Origin: Aquisalinus luteolus
Lineage (GTDB): Bacteria; Pseudomonadota; Alphaproteobacteria; Caulobacterales; Parvularculaceae
DNA: 64,000 bases
Direction of reading: 5' to 3'
NCBI RefSeq assembly: GCF_009712425.2
Contig: NZ_VCJR02000001.1
Location: forward strand, 996,001-1,060,000
The translations under genes were made by a program, and so were the position numbers. The notes under the pieces were generated by a model. That model searched no databases. It was not told the DNA's origin and worked only from the letters and a program-made list of their open reading frames with translations. This document shows positions 55,001-63,352 of the stretch, one piece after another; position 1 is the stretch's first letter; each line of letters starts with the position of its first letter.

Positions 55001-55294
55001 ATCCTTGGTCTTCGGCAGACCGAGAAGGTTCGTCGATAGTGGATAGGTGACGAGGTCCTCGACAATCTGCGGGCTCTGGCCCGGAAAATCGGTACGAATA
55101 ATGACCTGGGTATCTGTCAGGTCCGGCACTGCATCGAGCGGCGTGCGCTGGATCGCCATCCACCCGGTCACAGCCAGTGCAGCGGCGAGCATGAGGACGA
55201 TGAGCTGGTTGGAAACCGACCAGGAGATCAGCTTTGCCACCCATGATCTGGAGGGGTCTTGCCCCGCGAGGTCTCTGTCGTTTCGTTCAGTCAT
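52079..55294 (-). CDS. cusA: Cu(I)/Ag(I) efflux RND pump CusA
   Basis: 1071 residues, full-length heavy-metal RND permease. Marks include LISWSVSNQLIVLMLAAALAVTGW, FVYVIFDDDVDLYWARSRVLEAL, the helix-4 region GGIAIAIGAMVDASIVLVENASRKL and the late VGFIALGGIAVETAVVMLLYIDAEV with its Glu. It exports copper or silver through CusB and CusC to the outside. The ATG at 55294 (TERNDRD) overlaps the cusB end by eight bases and has a G-rich site upstream. Confidence 0.94.
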   Translation of the reverse strand: MTERNDRDLAGQDPSRSWVAKLISWSVSNQLIVLMLAAALAVTGWMAIQRTPLDAVPDLTDTQVIIRTDFPGQSPQIVEDLVTYPLSTNLLGLPKTKDVRGSSMFGTSFVYVIFDDDVDLYWARSRVLEALSRLGSELPEGAVPQIGPDATGVGWVYQYALVDKTGKTDLAELRSLQDWFLKLELAGVEGVSEVASVGGFVREYQVLLDPNRLRSYDLSITRIRDAVRAASSEVGGRVLEQGETEYVIRSSGYVDEKLDLEQVVVKAEDGTPVQLSHVARIVEGPALRRGIVELNGEGETVSGIVVMRDGENALSVIERVKEKLDSLQRGLPEGVEIVTVYDRAPLIEGSVDYLKDKLIEEGIAVALVILIFLLHVRSSLVAIITLPLGVLGAFLIMSWQGVTANIMSLGGIAIAIGAMVDASIVLVENASRKLADLGPKPDPSVRRQALVESAQEVGSGIFFSLLIITVSFLPVFALTGQSFRLFSPLAYTKTYAMAFAAILSVTLVPVLMLYLMRGRFRREEANPLNAFFVWAYKPLLHLALRFKWITVALALALTATVIVPVQRIGSEFMPALYEGELLYMPTTLPGVSSTKMREILGQTNRVIKTVPEVDRVFGKAGRADTATDPAPLTMIETWIKLKPKEDWRPGVTVEDITDELDAKLQMPGLVNSWGYPIKIRMDMVSTGVRTPIGIKVTGDDLTEIETIARDIEAAISDVPGTRSAFADRVMGGKYLEITPDRGELARRNIDMAAFQSVIRTALGGMTLSQSVEGRERYDIILRYDRPFRESATDLEEILVPAPSGAHIPLSELADISYTEGPPMIRSENARLTGWVFVDIADRDMGSYVADAGQVIANAVDLPAGYAVEFSGQYEQMQEANARLKIAIPAAIALIFLLLMLHFGRLDRTLIIMASLPFGLVGGMWAVWLAGYNLSVAVAVGFIALGGIAVETAVVMLLYIDAEVRKANPSDRSQLFAAVSKGAAMRVRPKLMTVTTIFAGLAPIFLTDGLGSDVMRRIALPMLGGMASTLILSLIVIPAIYYIRVGLQIPSDLPRAEPDNRAGSFTPEGEKP

Positions 55295-57149
55295 GACCGT
55301 CCCCCGAATGCCCAGGGGCCTGGTCAGCGCCAGTCTCGCTGTCATTGGTCGTCATCGACATGCCGGCCATCGGCCTGGGCCAGTCAATCCGTTCGGCCCC
55401 ATCTGCGCTGTACGGATTGGCCGGTTTGGCTTCTTCCTGCAGCCAGTACCGGCCCGTTGCCATGTCCCGGTAGAGCACCAGACCAGCCTCGCTGTAATGC
55501 TGAGGTGCGCCTTCCAGCAGCCAGGGTTTCAAGGCCTCGACCAGGTCTGAGAGTTGCGTGGCAAGGTCTTCGCGGTCCGTGGCGTTTTGCGCGGCGGCGA
55601 GAGCGGTTTGCGTAGCATCCATGACCGGTGCCAGTTTCGTGTTCGCGTAACGGTCCCGCAGCACTGGCACCAGGGCGAGCGCCGGATCCACGAATAGCGG
55701 ATCGATGTCATACCCGTCTGTCAGGGCCTCGTGGAAGTAGAGCGCCATGTCAGTGAAGTGATCGATTTCGGCGAGGGCTTTACTGTCCATCGGTATATCG
55801 AAGAGCGGTGTTTCCGGACTGGCCGCACTCGCATCTGGAGCTTCCAGCTTAGTAAGGCCTTCTTTCAGGTTGGCTTCGCTATCGAGCAGGAACTGCCCGC
55901 TGGCGACGACCATGTCGCCGCTTTCCAGACCCGACAGGATTTCGGTCCGGCCGTTGGCCGAAATCCCGGTTTGCACGGCGCGTCCGGAGAAGCGGCCATT
56001 GCCTTCGGCGATGACGACACGGGCGCCCTCGCTACCAAGCAGAATGGCTTCACTTGGAACCGAAAGACGCGGTCGGCCGCCGATATTCAGCCTTATGTCC
56101 GCATAGGCGCCCGGGCGAAGATAGCCCGACACATTGTCCACTTCGATCCGGACGTCGGCTGTACGGGTTTTCGGGTCGATTGTCGGATAGATATAGTCGA
56201 CCTGGCCTTTACCGGGGGCATCGGGCGCGCTCGGAAAATCGAGTTCGGCCGGCATGCCTGCCTGCACTAGCGGCAGGTCGCTCTCCGGCACAGAGGCAAT
56301 GACCCAGACATCGGCATAGGATTGCAGGCGCAGTATGGGTGTACCGGGTTTGACATAGTCGCCATTGCGGACCTGAAGCTCGGCAACCGTGCCGCCGGCT
56401 TCTGCGTAAACTGGAACACGTTCAATGACCTGGCGGGTTTCGGTCAGCCGGTCGATGGCCGCATTCTGCATGCCAAGGGAGCGCAGGCGTTGGCGAACCG
56501 ACGCGATGCGCGCTTCGTTGCCGATCTTGAACGAGTTCAGATAATCTTTCTGCGCGGCGATCAGGTCCGGACTGTAGATCCGGTAGAGGAGACTGCCGGG
56601 GCGGACGGTGTCGCCCTCGGCATTGACCGCCAGATTCTCAATCCAGCCTTCTAGCCGCGAGACGGTAACATTTTCGAGCCGTTCATTGGTCTCGACCGTG
56701 CCGAAGGCTCTCAGTACACGGCTGAAATCCCCGGTCTCGGCAGGTGCTGTCCGGATCCCCATGGTCTGGATCATTTCCGGCGAGACGGCCACGCCCGATC
56801 CGGTGTCATCGGCATAAACCGGGATGTAATCCATGCCCATGGAATCCTTTTTCGGAACGGGCGAGGTGTCCGGCTTGCCCATGGGATGCTTGTAGTAAAG
56901 GATTTCGCCTGCTGAGCTCGTTGGTTCCTGGGCCTTGTCGGCAGGCACCAGGTCCATGCCACAGATCGGGCAGGTGCCGTCCGGATCGGTCGAAATATAG
57001 TGAGGGTGCATGGGGCAGGTGTATCGTTGCGTCTCGCTCGAGGCGTTCGGCTTTTCACCCTGGCCGCCCGGTGATCCGCCCGGTGCGCCGCATGCGGCGA
57101 GCAAGAGGGCGGCAGATGCGGTGCCCATTATCAGGAATGTCTTTTTCAT
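55287..57149 (-). CDS. cusB: Cu/Ag efflux membrane fusion protein CusB
   Basis: 620 residues. Lipoprotein signal (TASAALLLAACGAPGG), then a heavy-metal-binding domain with YTCPMHPHYISTDPDGTCPICGMDLVP, then the adaptor hairpin and beta-barrel (ENVTVSRLEGWIENLAVNAEGDTVRPGSLLYRIYSPDLIAAQKDYLN). The extra C-terminal ~150 residues (PMDSKALAEIDHFTDMALYFHEALTDG onward) resemble a DUF3347-like helical domain, making it longer than Escherichia coli CusB. It overlaps cusC by four bases. Confidence 0.93.
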   Translation of the reverse strand: MKKTFLIMGTASAALLLAACGAPGGSPGGQGEKPNASSETQRYTCPMHPHYISTDPDGTCPICGMDLVPADKAQEPTSSAGEILYYKHPMGKPDTSPVPKKDSMGMDYIPVYADDTGSGVAVSPEMIQTMGIRTAPAETGDFSRVLRAFGTVETNERLENVTVSRLEGWIENLAVNAEGDTVRPGSLLYRIYSPDLIAAQKDYLNSFKIGNEARIASVRQRLRSLGMQNAAIDRLTETRQVIERVPVYAEAGGTVAELQVRNGDYVKPGTPILRLQSYADVWVIASVPESDLPLVQAGMPAELDFPSAPDAPGKGQVDYIYPTIDPKTRTADVRIEVDNVSGYLRPGAYADIRLNIGGRPRLSVPSEAILLGSEGARVVIAEGNGRFSGRAVQTGISANGRTEILSGLESGDMVVASGQFLLDSEANLKEGLTKLEAPDASAASPETPLFDIPMDSKALAEIDHFTDMALYFHEALTDGYDIDPLFVDPALALVPVLRDRYANTKLAPVMDATQTALAAAQNATDREDLATQLSDLVEALKPWLLEGAPQHYSEAGLVLYRDMATGRYWLQEEAKPANPYSADGAERIDWPRPMAGMSMTTNDSETGADQAPGHSGDGHD

Positions 57150-58360
57150 TGTGTCACCAGGAGGGCATTCAGGCGTGCGATCGCAGCGGCCTTGCGGGCC
57201 GTTTCAGCTTCGATTTCCGCCCGGAGTTTGAGAATGGCGATCTCGCCGTCGATGATCGGCGCATAACCGCCAACACCGGATTCATAGGTGATCAGCTGGG
57301 CCTGGACCTCGTCTTCTACAGCGGTGATCTTGCCTTGCAGGACTTCGATACTGGAAGCGGCTGACCTGATAATCGCGTCTCTGGACGCATACTGCGCCGC
57401 TGCATTTCGCGCGGCGGCCTGGTAGCGTTGCTCGGCGCCGGCCCGCTCGGCCTTTGCGGCGCGCAAGTTCGGTGCCTGCTTCCTTTCGGCCCAGAGCGGA
57501 ACCGTAAAAGTCACCATACCGGAGACCCAGTCATCCCCCGCGAACATCGCGCCTTCATCGCGCTGTTGATAAGTGAGCTGGGCCCCCCATTCTGGCTTCC
57601 AGGCCGCGCGGGCCTCGTCGATACCGTAATCGGTAACGCGGACGGCCGCGTCGGCAATGCGTACGGTGTGGAACTCAAGCGCTGCGCCGGACCAGTCTCT
57701 TTCAGTCAGGGGAGGGAGGCCGGTCGAAGGGACCAGTCCGACGAGGTCGATCAGGCGCGCATCGGTCTCGGCTTCCTGCCGATCGAGATCAACAAGCGTC
57801 CGGGAAACTTCTGCCCGTTCGCTTTCAATTTCGGCAAGGCGATAGACGGCCGGGCGGCCCGCGTCGATCTCGGCCTCGACAATGTCGACAAGCTCGTCAT
57901 ATTTGGCGTTTCGCGCTTCGGCGAGGGATCTCTGCCTGGTCAGTCTAGTCTTGTCAGCGAGAAGAGCGATGAGTTCGGCGCGCAAGGCCGCATAACGGGC
58001 ATCGCGAACCGCCTCGGTCTGTGCTGACATCGCCCGGGCTTCACCGGCGCGGGCTTCACGGCCCGCGAAGCTCGGAAATTGTTGCCGGATACCAACGGCT
58101 TTATTGGTCGGCAAGTAACTGTCGAACGAGGGATCGAAAATCGGAAAGTTGTTGATCCCGAGGGATACGACGGGGTCCGGGAGTGCGGTTGAGGCGACAG
58201 CACGCTCCCGGTCGGCCTCGGCATCGTAACCGAGAGCGGAGAGGCTTGGATGGGCCTCGAGACGGGCTTCAAGCTCGGCAAAGCTCTGAGCGTTGGCAAC
58301 CGCCGCCAGGGGCACAGCGGCAAACGCTGCGACCAGCAGCATTCTTGAAATGTGGGGCAT
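57146..58360 (-). CDS. cusC: Outer membrane efflux protein CusC/TolC family
   Basis: 404 residues. A signal peptide (RMLLVAAFAAVPLAAVANAQ) and two long helical repeats of the outer membrane efflux family, with VSLGINNFPIFDPSF and RQQFPSFAGREARAGEARAM. It forms the outer channel for CusAB. An ATG at 58342 could also serve. It is the second gene of the operon. Confidence 0.9.
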   Translation of the reverse strand: MPHISRMLLVAAFAAVPLAAVANAQSFAELEARLEAHPSLSALGYDAEADRERAVASTALPDPVVSLGINNFPIFDPSFDSYLPTNKAVGIRQQFPSFAGREARAGEARAMSAQTEAVRDARYAALRAELIALLADKTRLTRQRSLAEARNAKYDELVDIVEAEIDAGRPAVYRLAEIESERAEVSRTLVDLDRQEAETDARLIDLVGLVPSTGLPPLTERDWSGAALEFHTVRIADAAVRVTDYGIDEARAAWKPEWGAQLTYQQRDEGAMFAGDDWVSGMVTFTVPLWAERKQAPNLRAAKAERAGAEQRYQAAARNAAAQYASRDAIIRSAASSIEVLQGKITAVEDEVQAQLITYESGVGGYAPIIDGEIAILKLRAEIEAETARKAAAIARLNALLVTQ

Positions 58361-58432
58361 GATAAAACGGGCTCTTCTGAATTGTGTGAGACGATGACGA
58401 CGGGCTGCTGTGGCAGCCGCAGGTCATCGCTC

Positions 58433-58846
58433 TCAATTCAGGAAGCGCTGTTTCAGGGTAACGGGAGTAAAAAGAGGAAGATCGGGAGCCGGAGGAGGAC
58501 CGGTCTTGAACGTCTGGCGCTCCGGCGGAAAATTGACGGGCGGATCAGCCAGGATGGCGGCGAAAACCAGATCAGGTGCGGTGGTCAGAACAGGGGGATT
58601 TGCATCGGATTGGGCCTGCAACAACATCGGGGCGCAATCGTCACCCGCTGGGCATTCACCGGAGTGATGATCCTCAGACGGGGTGCGAAGGGAATTGTCG
58701 GCGATCATTTGATGGCAAGGCGTGTCGCCCTCGGCGACCGCGGCCATATTGACTGTATCGCCAACCATGAGTGGGCACGCCAACACCTGCTGCACCGTCA
58801 GGAAGACGATCGCAAAAATGGCAAGAAGACGCGTCATAGGTCGCAT
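58433..58846 (-). CDS. Secreted Cys-containing hypothetical protein at the head of the cus operon
   Basis: 137 residues. A signal peptide (RLLAIFAIVFLTVQQVLAC) is followed by a stretch with CHQMIADNSLR, HHSGECPAGDDCAPMLL and a Pro-rich tail. Its layout is like the protein at 28257-28670, which also heads a copper operon next to a CsoR-like site. It may bind metal. Starts at 58846 or 58837 are possible. Confidence 0.66.
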   Translation of the reverse strand: MRPMTRLLAIFAIVFLTVQQVLACPLMVGDTVNMAAVAEGDTPCHQMIADNSLRTPSEDHHSGECPAGDDCAPMLLQAQSDANPPVLTTAPDLVFAAILADPPVNFPPERQTFKTGPPPAPDLPLFTPVTLKQRFLN

Positions 58847-58881
58847 TATCGGAGATATAACTCACCGGAATTAACAATTCA

Positions 58882-58899
58882 ATACCCCTCAAGGGGTAT
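58882..58899. promoter_or_regulatory. CsoR-like operator upstream of the cus operon
   Basis: ATACCCCTCAAGGGGTAT is a perfect inverted repeat with 8-bp arms and a 2-base centre, 36 bases before the first cus-operon gene. It has the same ATACCCC core as the sites at 28704, 62624 and 63931. Confidence 0.72.
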
Positions 58900-58903
58900 G
58901 CGG

Positions 58904-58987
58904 CTATTTCTTGCGGCCTCCAAGCACGGCGACCAGCTCACTGACCTTCTCTCGCCGGTCATTCACATCCGTACCCGTGAGTGCTCC
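58904..58987 (-). pseudogene. CsoR, C-terminal fragment
   Basis: The last 27 residues (ALTGTDVNDRREKVSELV and AVLGGRKK) match the end of the CsoR at 62343 almost residue for residue. The upstream part of the frame (to 59113) is unrelated. It sits directly in front of the cus operator, so a csoR that once preceded the operon was probably lost by deletion. Confidence 0.8.
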
Positions 58988-59323
58988 CTCACTGTCTAAG
59001 CTGGATCGCAATCGGCAGCGCACCCACTCCTCCGCACATCTAGCAGACGGAACCCTCGGCGGGCAGCGCAAGTCCGCTGACTGCCGCAGGAGTGGCTGAA
59101 GCCGGCCCAGCACCAGAGTGAGAGCCAGTGAATGCCGATACGTTCGGCGCGTCTTGCATCAAGCGTTGGCACGGCTTTGGAACCCGAGGGAGGATCAGTT
59201 GGTTCGTGTAAGAGCAGGAAAGGTCTAACGAGGACGTAAATCATCTCTGAGCTTTCTGGGCGCTGATCATTGAGCCCTCGATGCGTAGCGAGGCAATTCA
59301 TCTCCGGTATTTGGAGGAAAAAA
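58988..59323. other. Stretch without a recognised gene
   Basis: About 336 bases between the CsoR fragment and the epimerase-VKOR fusion. No convincing frame, repeat or RNA gene was found; it ends with the ribosome-binding site of the fusion gene. Confidence 0.5.
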
Positions 59324-61873
59324 TTGAGCGATACGGAAAAGCCAGTCATCCTTGTTACCGGAGCCAGTGGATATCTCGGCGCAGCTATCGTGAACCGGCT
59401 GTACAGTGGATACCAGGTTGTTGGGCTTGACCGCTACACCCCGCCTCATCCTCCACACATGGCGGAATGTGTATGTTTCGACATTACTGACCAGGCGAGC
59501 GTGGACAAGGCGCTTGCGCGGGTGCGGTTCGCCTATGGCGACCGGATTGCTGCGTGCATCCATCTCGCGGCCTATTTCGATCTCACAGGCGAAGAGAACG
59601 CTGCTTACGAAGCGGTAACAGTCGACGGCACCAAACGTCTTCAAAAAGGGCTGGAGGAGTTTGAACTTGAGCAGTTCGTGTTCGCTTCAACAATGCTGGC
59701 GCACGCACCAACCGATCCCGGCTCCCCAATTAGTGAAAATGACCCATTTGATCCGAAATTGCCTTACCGTGCGTCCAAGGTCCGCGCGGAACGGATGCTG
59801 GCGGAACAGAGGGGCGGAGAAAAGCTGGTATTTTTACGACCCGCGGGCATTTACGACGACGCTGGCCATTCCACTTTTCTCGCCCATCAGATCGCCCGGA
59901 TCCATGAAAAGCGACTAAGCGGAAAAGTCTATCCAGGGGATCTGTCGCGCGGCCAAGCCTTCCTGCATCTAAACGATCTTCTGGACGCTGTGGAACGCGT
60001 CGTAGAATACCGCGCCACACTGCCTGACGTATTCCCGGTGCTATTAGGTGAAGAAAAACCGCTGGCTTTCGGTGAGCTGCAGCGCCTGATCGGACGCGAG
60101 TTGCATGGAGAGGACTGGATCACGTGGAACGTCCCCCCAAAGCTCGCAAAGCTGGGGGTGTGGGCGGAGAACCACCTCCTTGGCGAAGACGCGTTCATCC
60201 GCGCGTGGATGGTTGATATTTCCAGCGATCACTATGAACTCGACCTTTCGGCGGCGAAGGAAAAGCTCGGTTGGTCTCCGCACCATAGCCTGCGCGAGGA
60301 CGTACCGAACATTATCGCAACCCTGAAAGAAGACCCCTATGGCTGGTACGAGACCAATGGCCTGAACGCGTCGCGCGTCTCGGCCACCAAGGTCGATAAG
60401 GCCGCGACTATCGAGGCCGCAGAGAACACGTCTTCAGCCGAAGCGAATGCGTCCGAGCGCAATCACGATTCGAAGATGCGCCAGATGCATTTTTCGATGT
60501 TGTGGGTGCACTGGCTGGTCATGGCTCTGGGCCTCTGGCTGGCAACGGCGCCGTCCGTGTTCGGCACCTTCGATGAAGACGTGTTCAGTGCTGCAGTCCA
60601 GCGCGTGACTGAGGAGCGCGGTCTTTGGCCCGCAGAAACGCGCACTTGGCTGACGGCTTGGAACGATGTCGTGACCGGGCTTGCCATTATGATGTTTGCT
60701 GCGCTGTCGCTCCGCCCCGGCAACGGCTGGGCACAATGGGCCAATGCGGCGCTTGGCGTCTGGTTGCTGGCCGCGCCGTTGGTCTTCTGGACCCCGAATG
60801 CAGCGGTTTACGCAAACGATACACTGATCGGGGCTCTCGTGATTGCCCTGACGATCCTCATTCCAATGATGCCAGGCATGGCCCGGGAAGGTATGATGGA
60901 TGATCGCGATGTGCCTCCCGGCTGGACATACTGTCCGTCGACCTATGTTCAGCGATTACCCATCATTGCTCTCGGGGTCGTGGGCTTTATCCTGTCGCGC
61001 ATCCTTTCTGCCTATCAGCTTGGACACGTCGATGGCGTCTGGGAGCCATTCTTTTCGTCGTCATCAGAGCTCAACGGCACCGAGTATATTGTCACTTCAG
61101 ATGTTTCAAAAGCCTGGCCGATTGCCGACGGAGGTCTCGGTGCGATGAGCTATATGTTTGAGATCCTCATGGGGGTGATGGGGAGCCGTCTGCGCTGGCG
61201 AACCATGCCCTGGATGGTCGCCCTGTTCGGCATCGTGGTCGGACCGCTTGGCGTCATAAGTATCTACTTCATCATCATTCAACCGATTGCGATCGGTACC
61301 TACTGCACCATCTGCCTGCTGGCGGCACTGGCCATGTTGATCATGATCCCGTTCTCGCTCGACGAGATTGTGGCGATGGTCCAGTTCATGATCTGGAATA
61401 CCCGACGGGGACGGCCTTTCTGGAGGGCTTTCTTTCGCGGCGATGCGCTCCCCGGTGGTACCAAAGGCGAGGCGATGACCTTTGATGCAGCGCCGATCAA
61501 TATTCTGAAGCAGAGCGCCCGAGGTGTGACATTTCCCTGGACGCTCCTGGCAAGCGCAGCCCTCGGCGTCCTTCTGATGCTGTCGCGCCCGGTTTTCGGA
61601 AATGAGGTGCCGCTCGCAGACAGCGACCACCTGACCGGTGCCCTGGTGCTGACCGTCGCCGTGATTGCTCTGGCGGAGGTAGCGCGTCCATTGAGGTTCC
61701 TGAATATCGGTTTCGGCCTGTGGCTGATTGTTGCGCCTGTCATCTTAAAGGGCGGCACAATCCTAGGCACGCTCTCCGGTATGGCTGCAGGGGTGGCAAT
61801 AGTCTTGCTTAGCCTTCCGAGAGGACAGCGCAGCGACGAACATTACGGCAGCTGGGACCGGGTAATCCTCTGA
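59324..61873 (+). CDS. NAD-dependent epimerase / SPW / vitamin K epoxide reductase fusion protein
   Basis: 849 residues. Residues 1-340 form an extended SDR epimerase (ILVTGASGYLGAAIVNRL; the catalytic-type YxxxK occurs as PYRASKVRAERML). After a linker come membrane segments of SPW type (LTAWNDVVTGLAIMMFAALSLRPG). A VKOR-like region follows (LPIIALGVVGFILSRILSAY, with Cys-x-x-Cys in GTYCTICLLAAL), then a further helical set. VKOR domains pass electrons between quinones and thiols. The start is TTG with GGAGG seven bases upstream; no ATG fits. It lies among copper genes, so a role in thiol redox under metal stress is possible, but the substrate is unknown. Confidence 0.82.
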   Translation: MSDTEKPVILVTGASGYLGAAIVNRLYSGYQVVGLDRYTPPHPPHMAECVCFDITDQASVDKALARVRFAYGDRIAACIHLAAYFDLTGEENAAYEAVTVDGTKRLQKGLEEFELEQFVFASTMLAHAPTDPGSPISENDPFDPKLPYRASKVRAERMLAEQRGGEKLVFLRPAGIYDDAGHSTFLAHQIARIHEKRLSGKVYPGDLSRGQAFLHLNDLLDAVERVVEYRATLPDVFPVLLGEEKPLAFGELQRLIGRELHGEDWITWNVPPKLAKLGVWAENHLLGEDAFIRAWMVDISSDHYELDLSAAKEKLGWSPHHSLREDVPNIIATLKEDPYGWYETNGLNASRVSATKVDKAATIEAAENTSSAEANASERNHDSKMRQMHFSMLWVHWLVMALGLWLATAPSVFGTFDEDVFSAAVQRVTEERGLWPAETRTWLTAWNDVVTGLAIMMFAALSLRPGNGWAQWANAALGVWLLAAPLVFWTPNAAVYANDTLIGALVIALTILIPMMPGMAREGMMDDRDVPPGWTYCPSTYVQRLPIIALGVVGFILSRILSAYQLGHVDGVWEPFFSSSSELNGTEYIVTSDVSKAWPIADGGLGAMSYMFEILMGVMGSRLRWRTMPWMVALFGIVVGPLGVISIYFIIIQPIAIGTYCTICLLAALAMLIMIPFSLDEIVAMVQFMIWNTRRGRPFWRAFFRGDALPGGTKGEAMTFDAAPINILKQSARGVTFPWTLLASAALGVLLMLSRPVFGNEVPLADSDHLTGALVLTVAVIALAEVARPLRFLNIGFGLWLIVAPVILKGGTILGTLSGMAAGVAIVLLSLPRGQRSDEHYGSWDRVIL

Positions 61874-61983
61874 CTGCCGAACGTGTTCGTAGCCCTATTC
61901 GCCGGGAGTTCGCGACGGTGCTTGAATGGCCAAACCACGAGTTCACGGCGTGCAGCCTTATGGACATAGTCGACCGCCTCACA

Positions 61984-62060
61984 TCAAAGCTTCAGCCTCC
62001 GTAGTCTGAGCGCATTACCGATCACCGAGACTGAGCTGAGGCTCATGGCGGCTGCCGCGA
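61984..62060 (-). pseudogene. Copper P-type ATPase, C-terminal tail
   Basis: A start-less minus frame reads AAAMSLSSVSVIGNALRLRRLKL and stops. This is the conserved end of the last membrane helix of copper-exporting P1B ATPases. The rest of the gene, about 2 kb, is gone. It lies just downstream of csoR (62343) on the same strand, a common csoR-copA order. Confidence 0.75.
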
Positions 62061-62157
62061 GGTTTTGTCAGTGCAACTGATTAGTTGAGCGGGCAGGTCA
62101 CGTCGGTTAGCGTCGCTGGATGCCCCGAAATCCATTTCGTTATTACAAAACGTCACC

Positions 62158-62289
62158 TCAGATCATCACTCGCTTGATTTTGTGCTTGCAGAACCGGGGC
62201 CGTCCAAACATGACAGCACCCATGACCGGATGAGCCGCCATGAAGGCAGCGGCAAACAGTGTCAGGAGGCGGGTCACAAACTGCATCAT
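62158..62289 (-). pseudogene. Short signal-peptide frame, likely remnant
   Basis: 43 residues: MMQFVTRLLTLFAAAFMAAHPVMG and a short tail. The start resembles the protein that begins the cus operon (RPMTRLLAIFAIVFLTVQQVLA), so it may be the cut 5' end of a similar gene. Low confidence. Confidence 0.35.
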
Positions 62290-62342
62290 TGTTCAAATAC
62301 GTGAAAAAATTAAAACTTTCATTTCACCAAACTGTGAGGCCG

Positions 62343-62618
62343 CTACTTCTTGCGGCCACCAAGCACAGCAACAAGTTCCTCGACCTTTTCACGCCGGTCA
62401 TCGACATTGCTTCCGGTCAGGGCATGATCCACACACGTTGCGATATGGTCATCCAGGATAACGGCCTCGAGGCCGACAAGCGCGGCCTTCACAGCCTGCA
62501 CCTGACGAATGACGTCAATACAATACCGGTCGTCGGCCACCATCTTCGTGATGCCGCGCACTTGTCCCTCGATGCGGGCAAGCCTCCGGGTCGCGGCCTC
62601 TTTGGTTTCAGTCTTCAT
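62343..62618 (-). CDS. csoR: CsoR-family metal-sensing repressor, second copy
   Basis: 91 residues: RRLARIEGQVRGITKMVADDRYCIDVIRQVQAVKAAL, then DDHIATCVDHAL with the His and Cys that complete a Cys-His-Cys Cu(I) site. The C terminus matches the fragment at 58904. A palindromic operator ends six bases before the ATG at 62618, which suggests autorepression. The frame also extends to an ATG at 62645 inside that operator; the later start is preferred. Confidence 0.87.
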   Translation of the reverse strand: MKTETKEAATRRLARIEGQVRGITKMVADDRYCIDVIRQVQAVKAALVGLEAVILDDHIATCVDHALTGSNVDDRREKVEELVAVLGGRKK

Positions 62619-62623
62619 GGCAA

Positions 62624-62641
62624 ATACCCCATACAGGGTAT
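62624..62641. promoter_or_regulatory. CsoR-like operator before the second csoR
   Basis: ATACCCCATACAGGGTAT has arms ATACCC/GGGTAT with a 6-base spacer, directly upstream of the csoR start. Confidence 0.68.
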
Positions 62642-62724
62642 ACATATGGGGGCCTCGTGAAGCAATTTCCAGTCTCTTTATGCGTCAGGAACGAAAGGTT
62701 CAGCCCAAGATGGACTGACAGTCA

Positions 62725-63290
62725 TCACTCAATGGCATTTCCAGCTGCGGTCCACGCCTTCATCGAGCCGATATAGACATCGACGTCCGAGAAGCCCTTC
62801 CGCATGAGCTGCGAGGCGGCAATCGTGGCCCGGGCGCCGCTTCCGCACATGACGGTGACGGGCTTGTCCGGGTCGAGGTCACTGGCCGCATCAGGCAGCT
62901 TGCCGACATAAGCGTGCTTGCTGTCCTTGATATGGCCGCTCTCATATTCGTCGATGGCCCGGACATCGAGCAGGGTCCAGCCAGCCGGCGGGTTGTCTAC
63001 GCGCGCGGCGACGGTTTCGGTATCGACGAAGTCGAGTGTGTCGAGCGGGCCGTTCTGGACCGCCACGGGCATGGCGCCGCTGACAAATCCGCTCACATTG
63101 TCGAAGCCGATCCGCTGAAGCGTGGTGGCCGCATCGACCGCCTGGTCGTCATCGCGCGCTACCAGCAGCACCGGTTTGTCGCCTGGCAGCAACCAGCCCG
63201 CGAAGGCGCCGCGGATCAATGACCGCAGCTTCGCCATCGGCGCTAAGGAAGTAGGAAAGGTGGGCAAGGCCCTGTGTCTTGATCTTTTCG
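62725..63290 (-). pseudogene. MBL-fold/rhodanese protein with most of the MBL domain deleted
   Basis: The C-terminal part (from an ATG at 63237) is intact: a rhodanese-like segment AFAGWLLPGDKPVLLVARDDDQAV and an active rhodanese domain with VMCGSGARATIAASQL. Overlapping it in another frame, at about 63205-63290, is the start of a metallo-beta-lactamase-fold enzyme (KIKTQGLAHLSYFLSADGEAAVIDPRR). These normally belong to one ~450-residue persulfide-handling protein. The ~200 residues with the metal ligands are missing. A 170-residue rhodanese could still be made. Confidence 0.68.
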
Positions 63291-63352
63291 AGTCTCGTTC
63301 TGTTTCGCTCCTTTTCGGGATCGAACGGGTCTGACTGGACGTGGAAGGCGCG

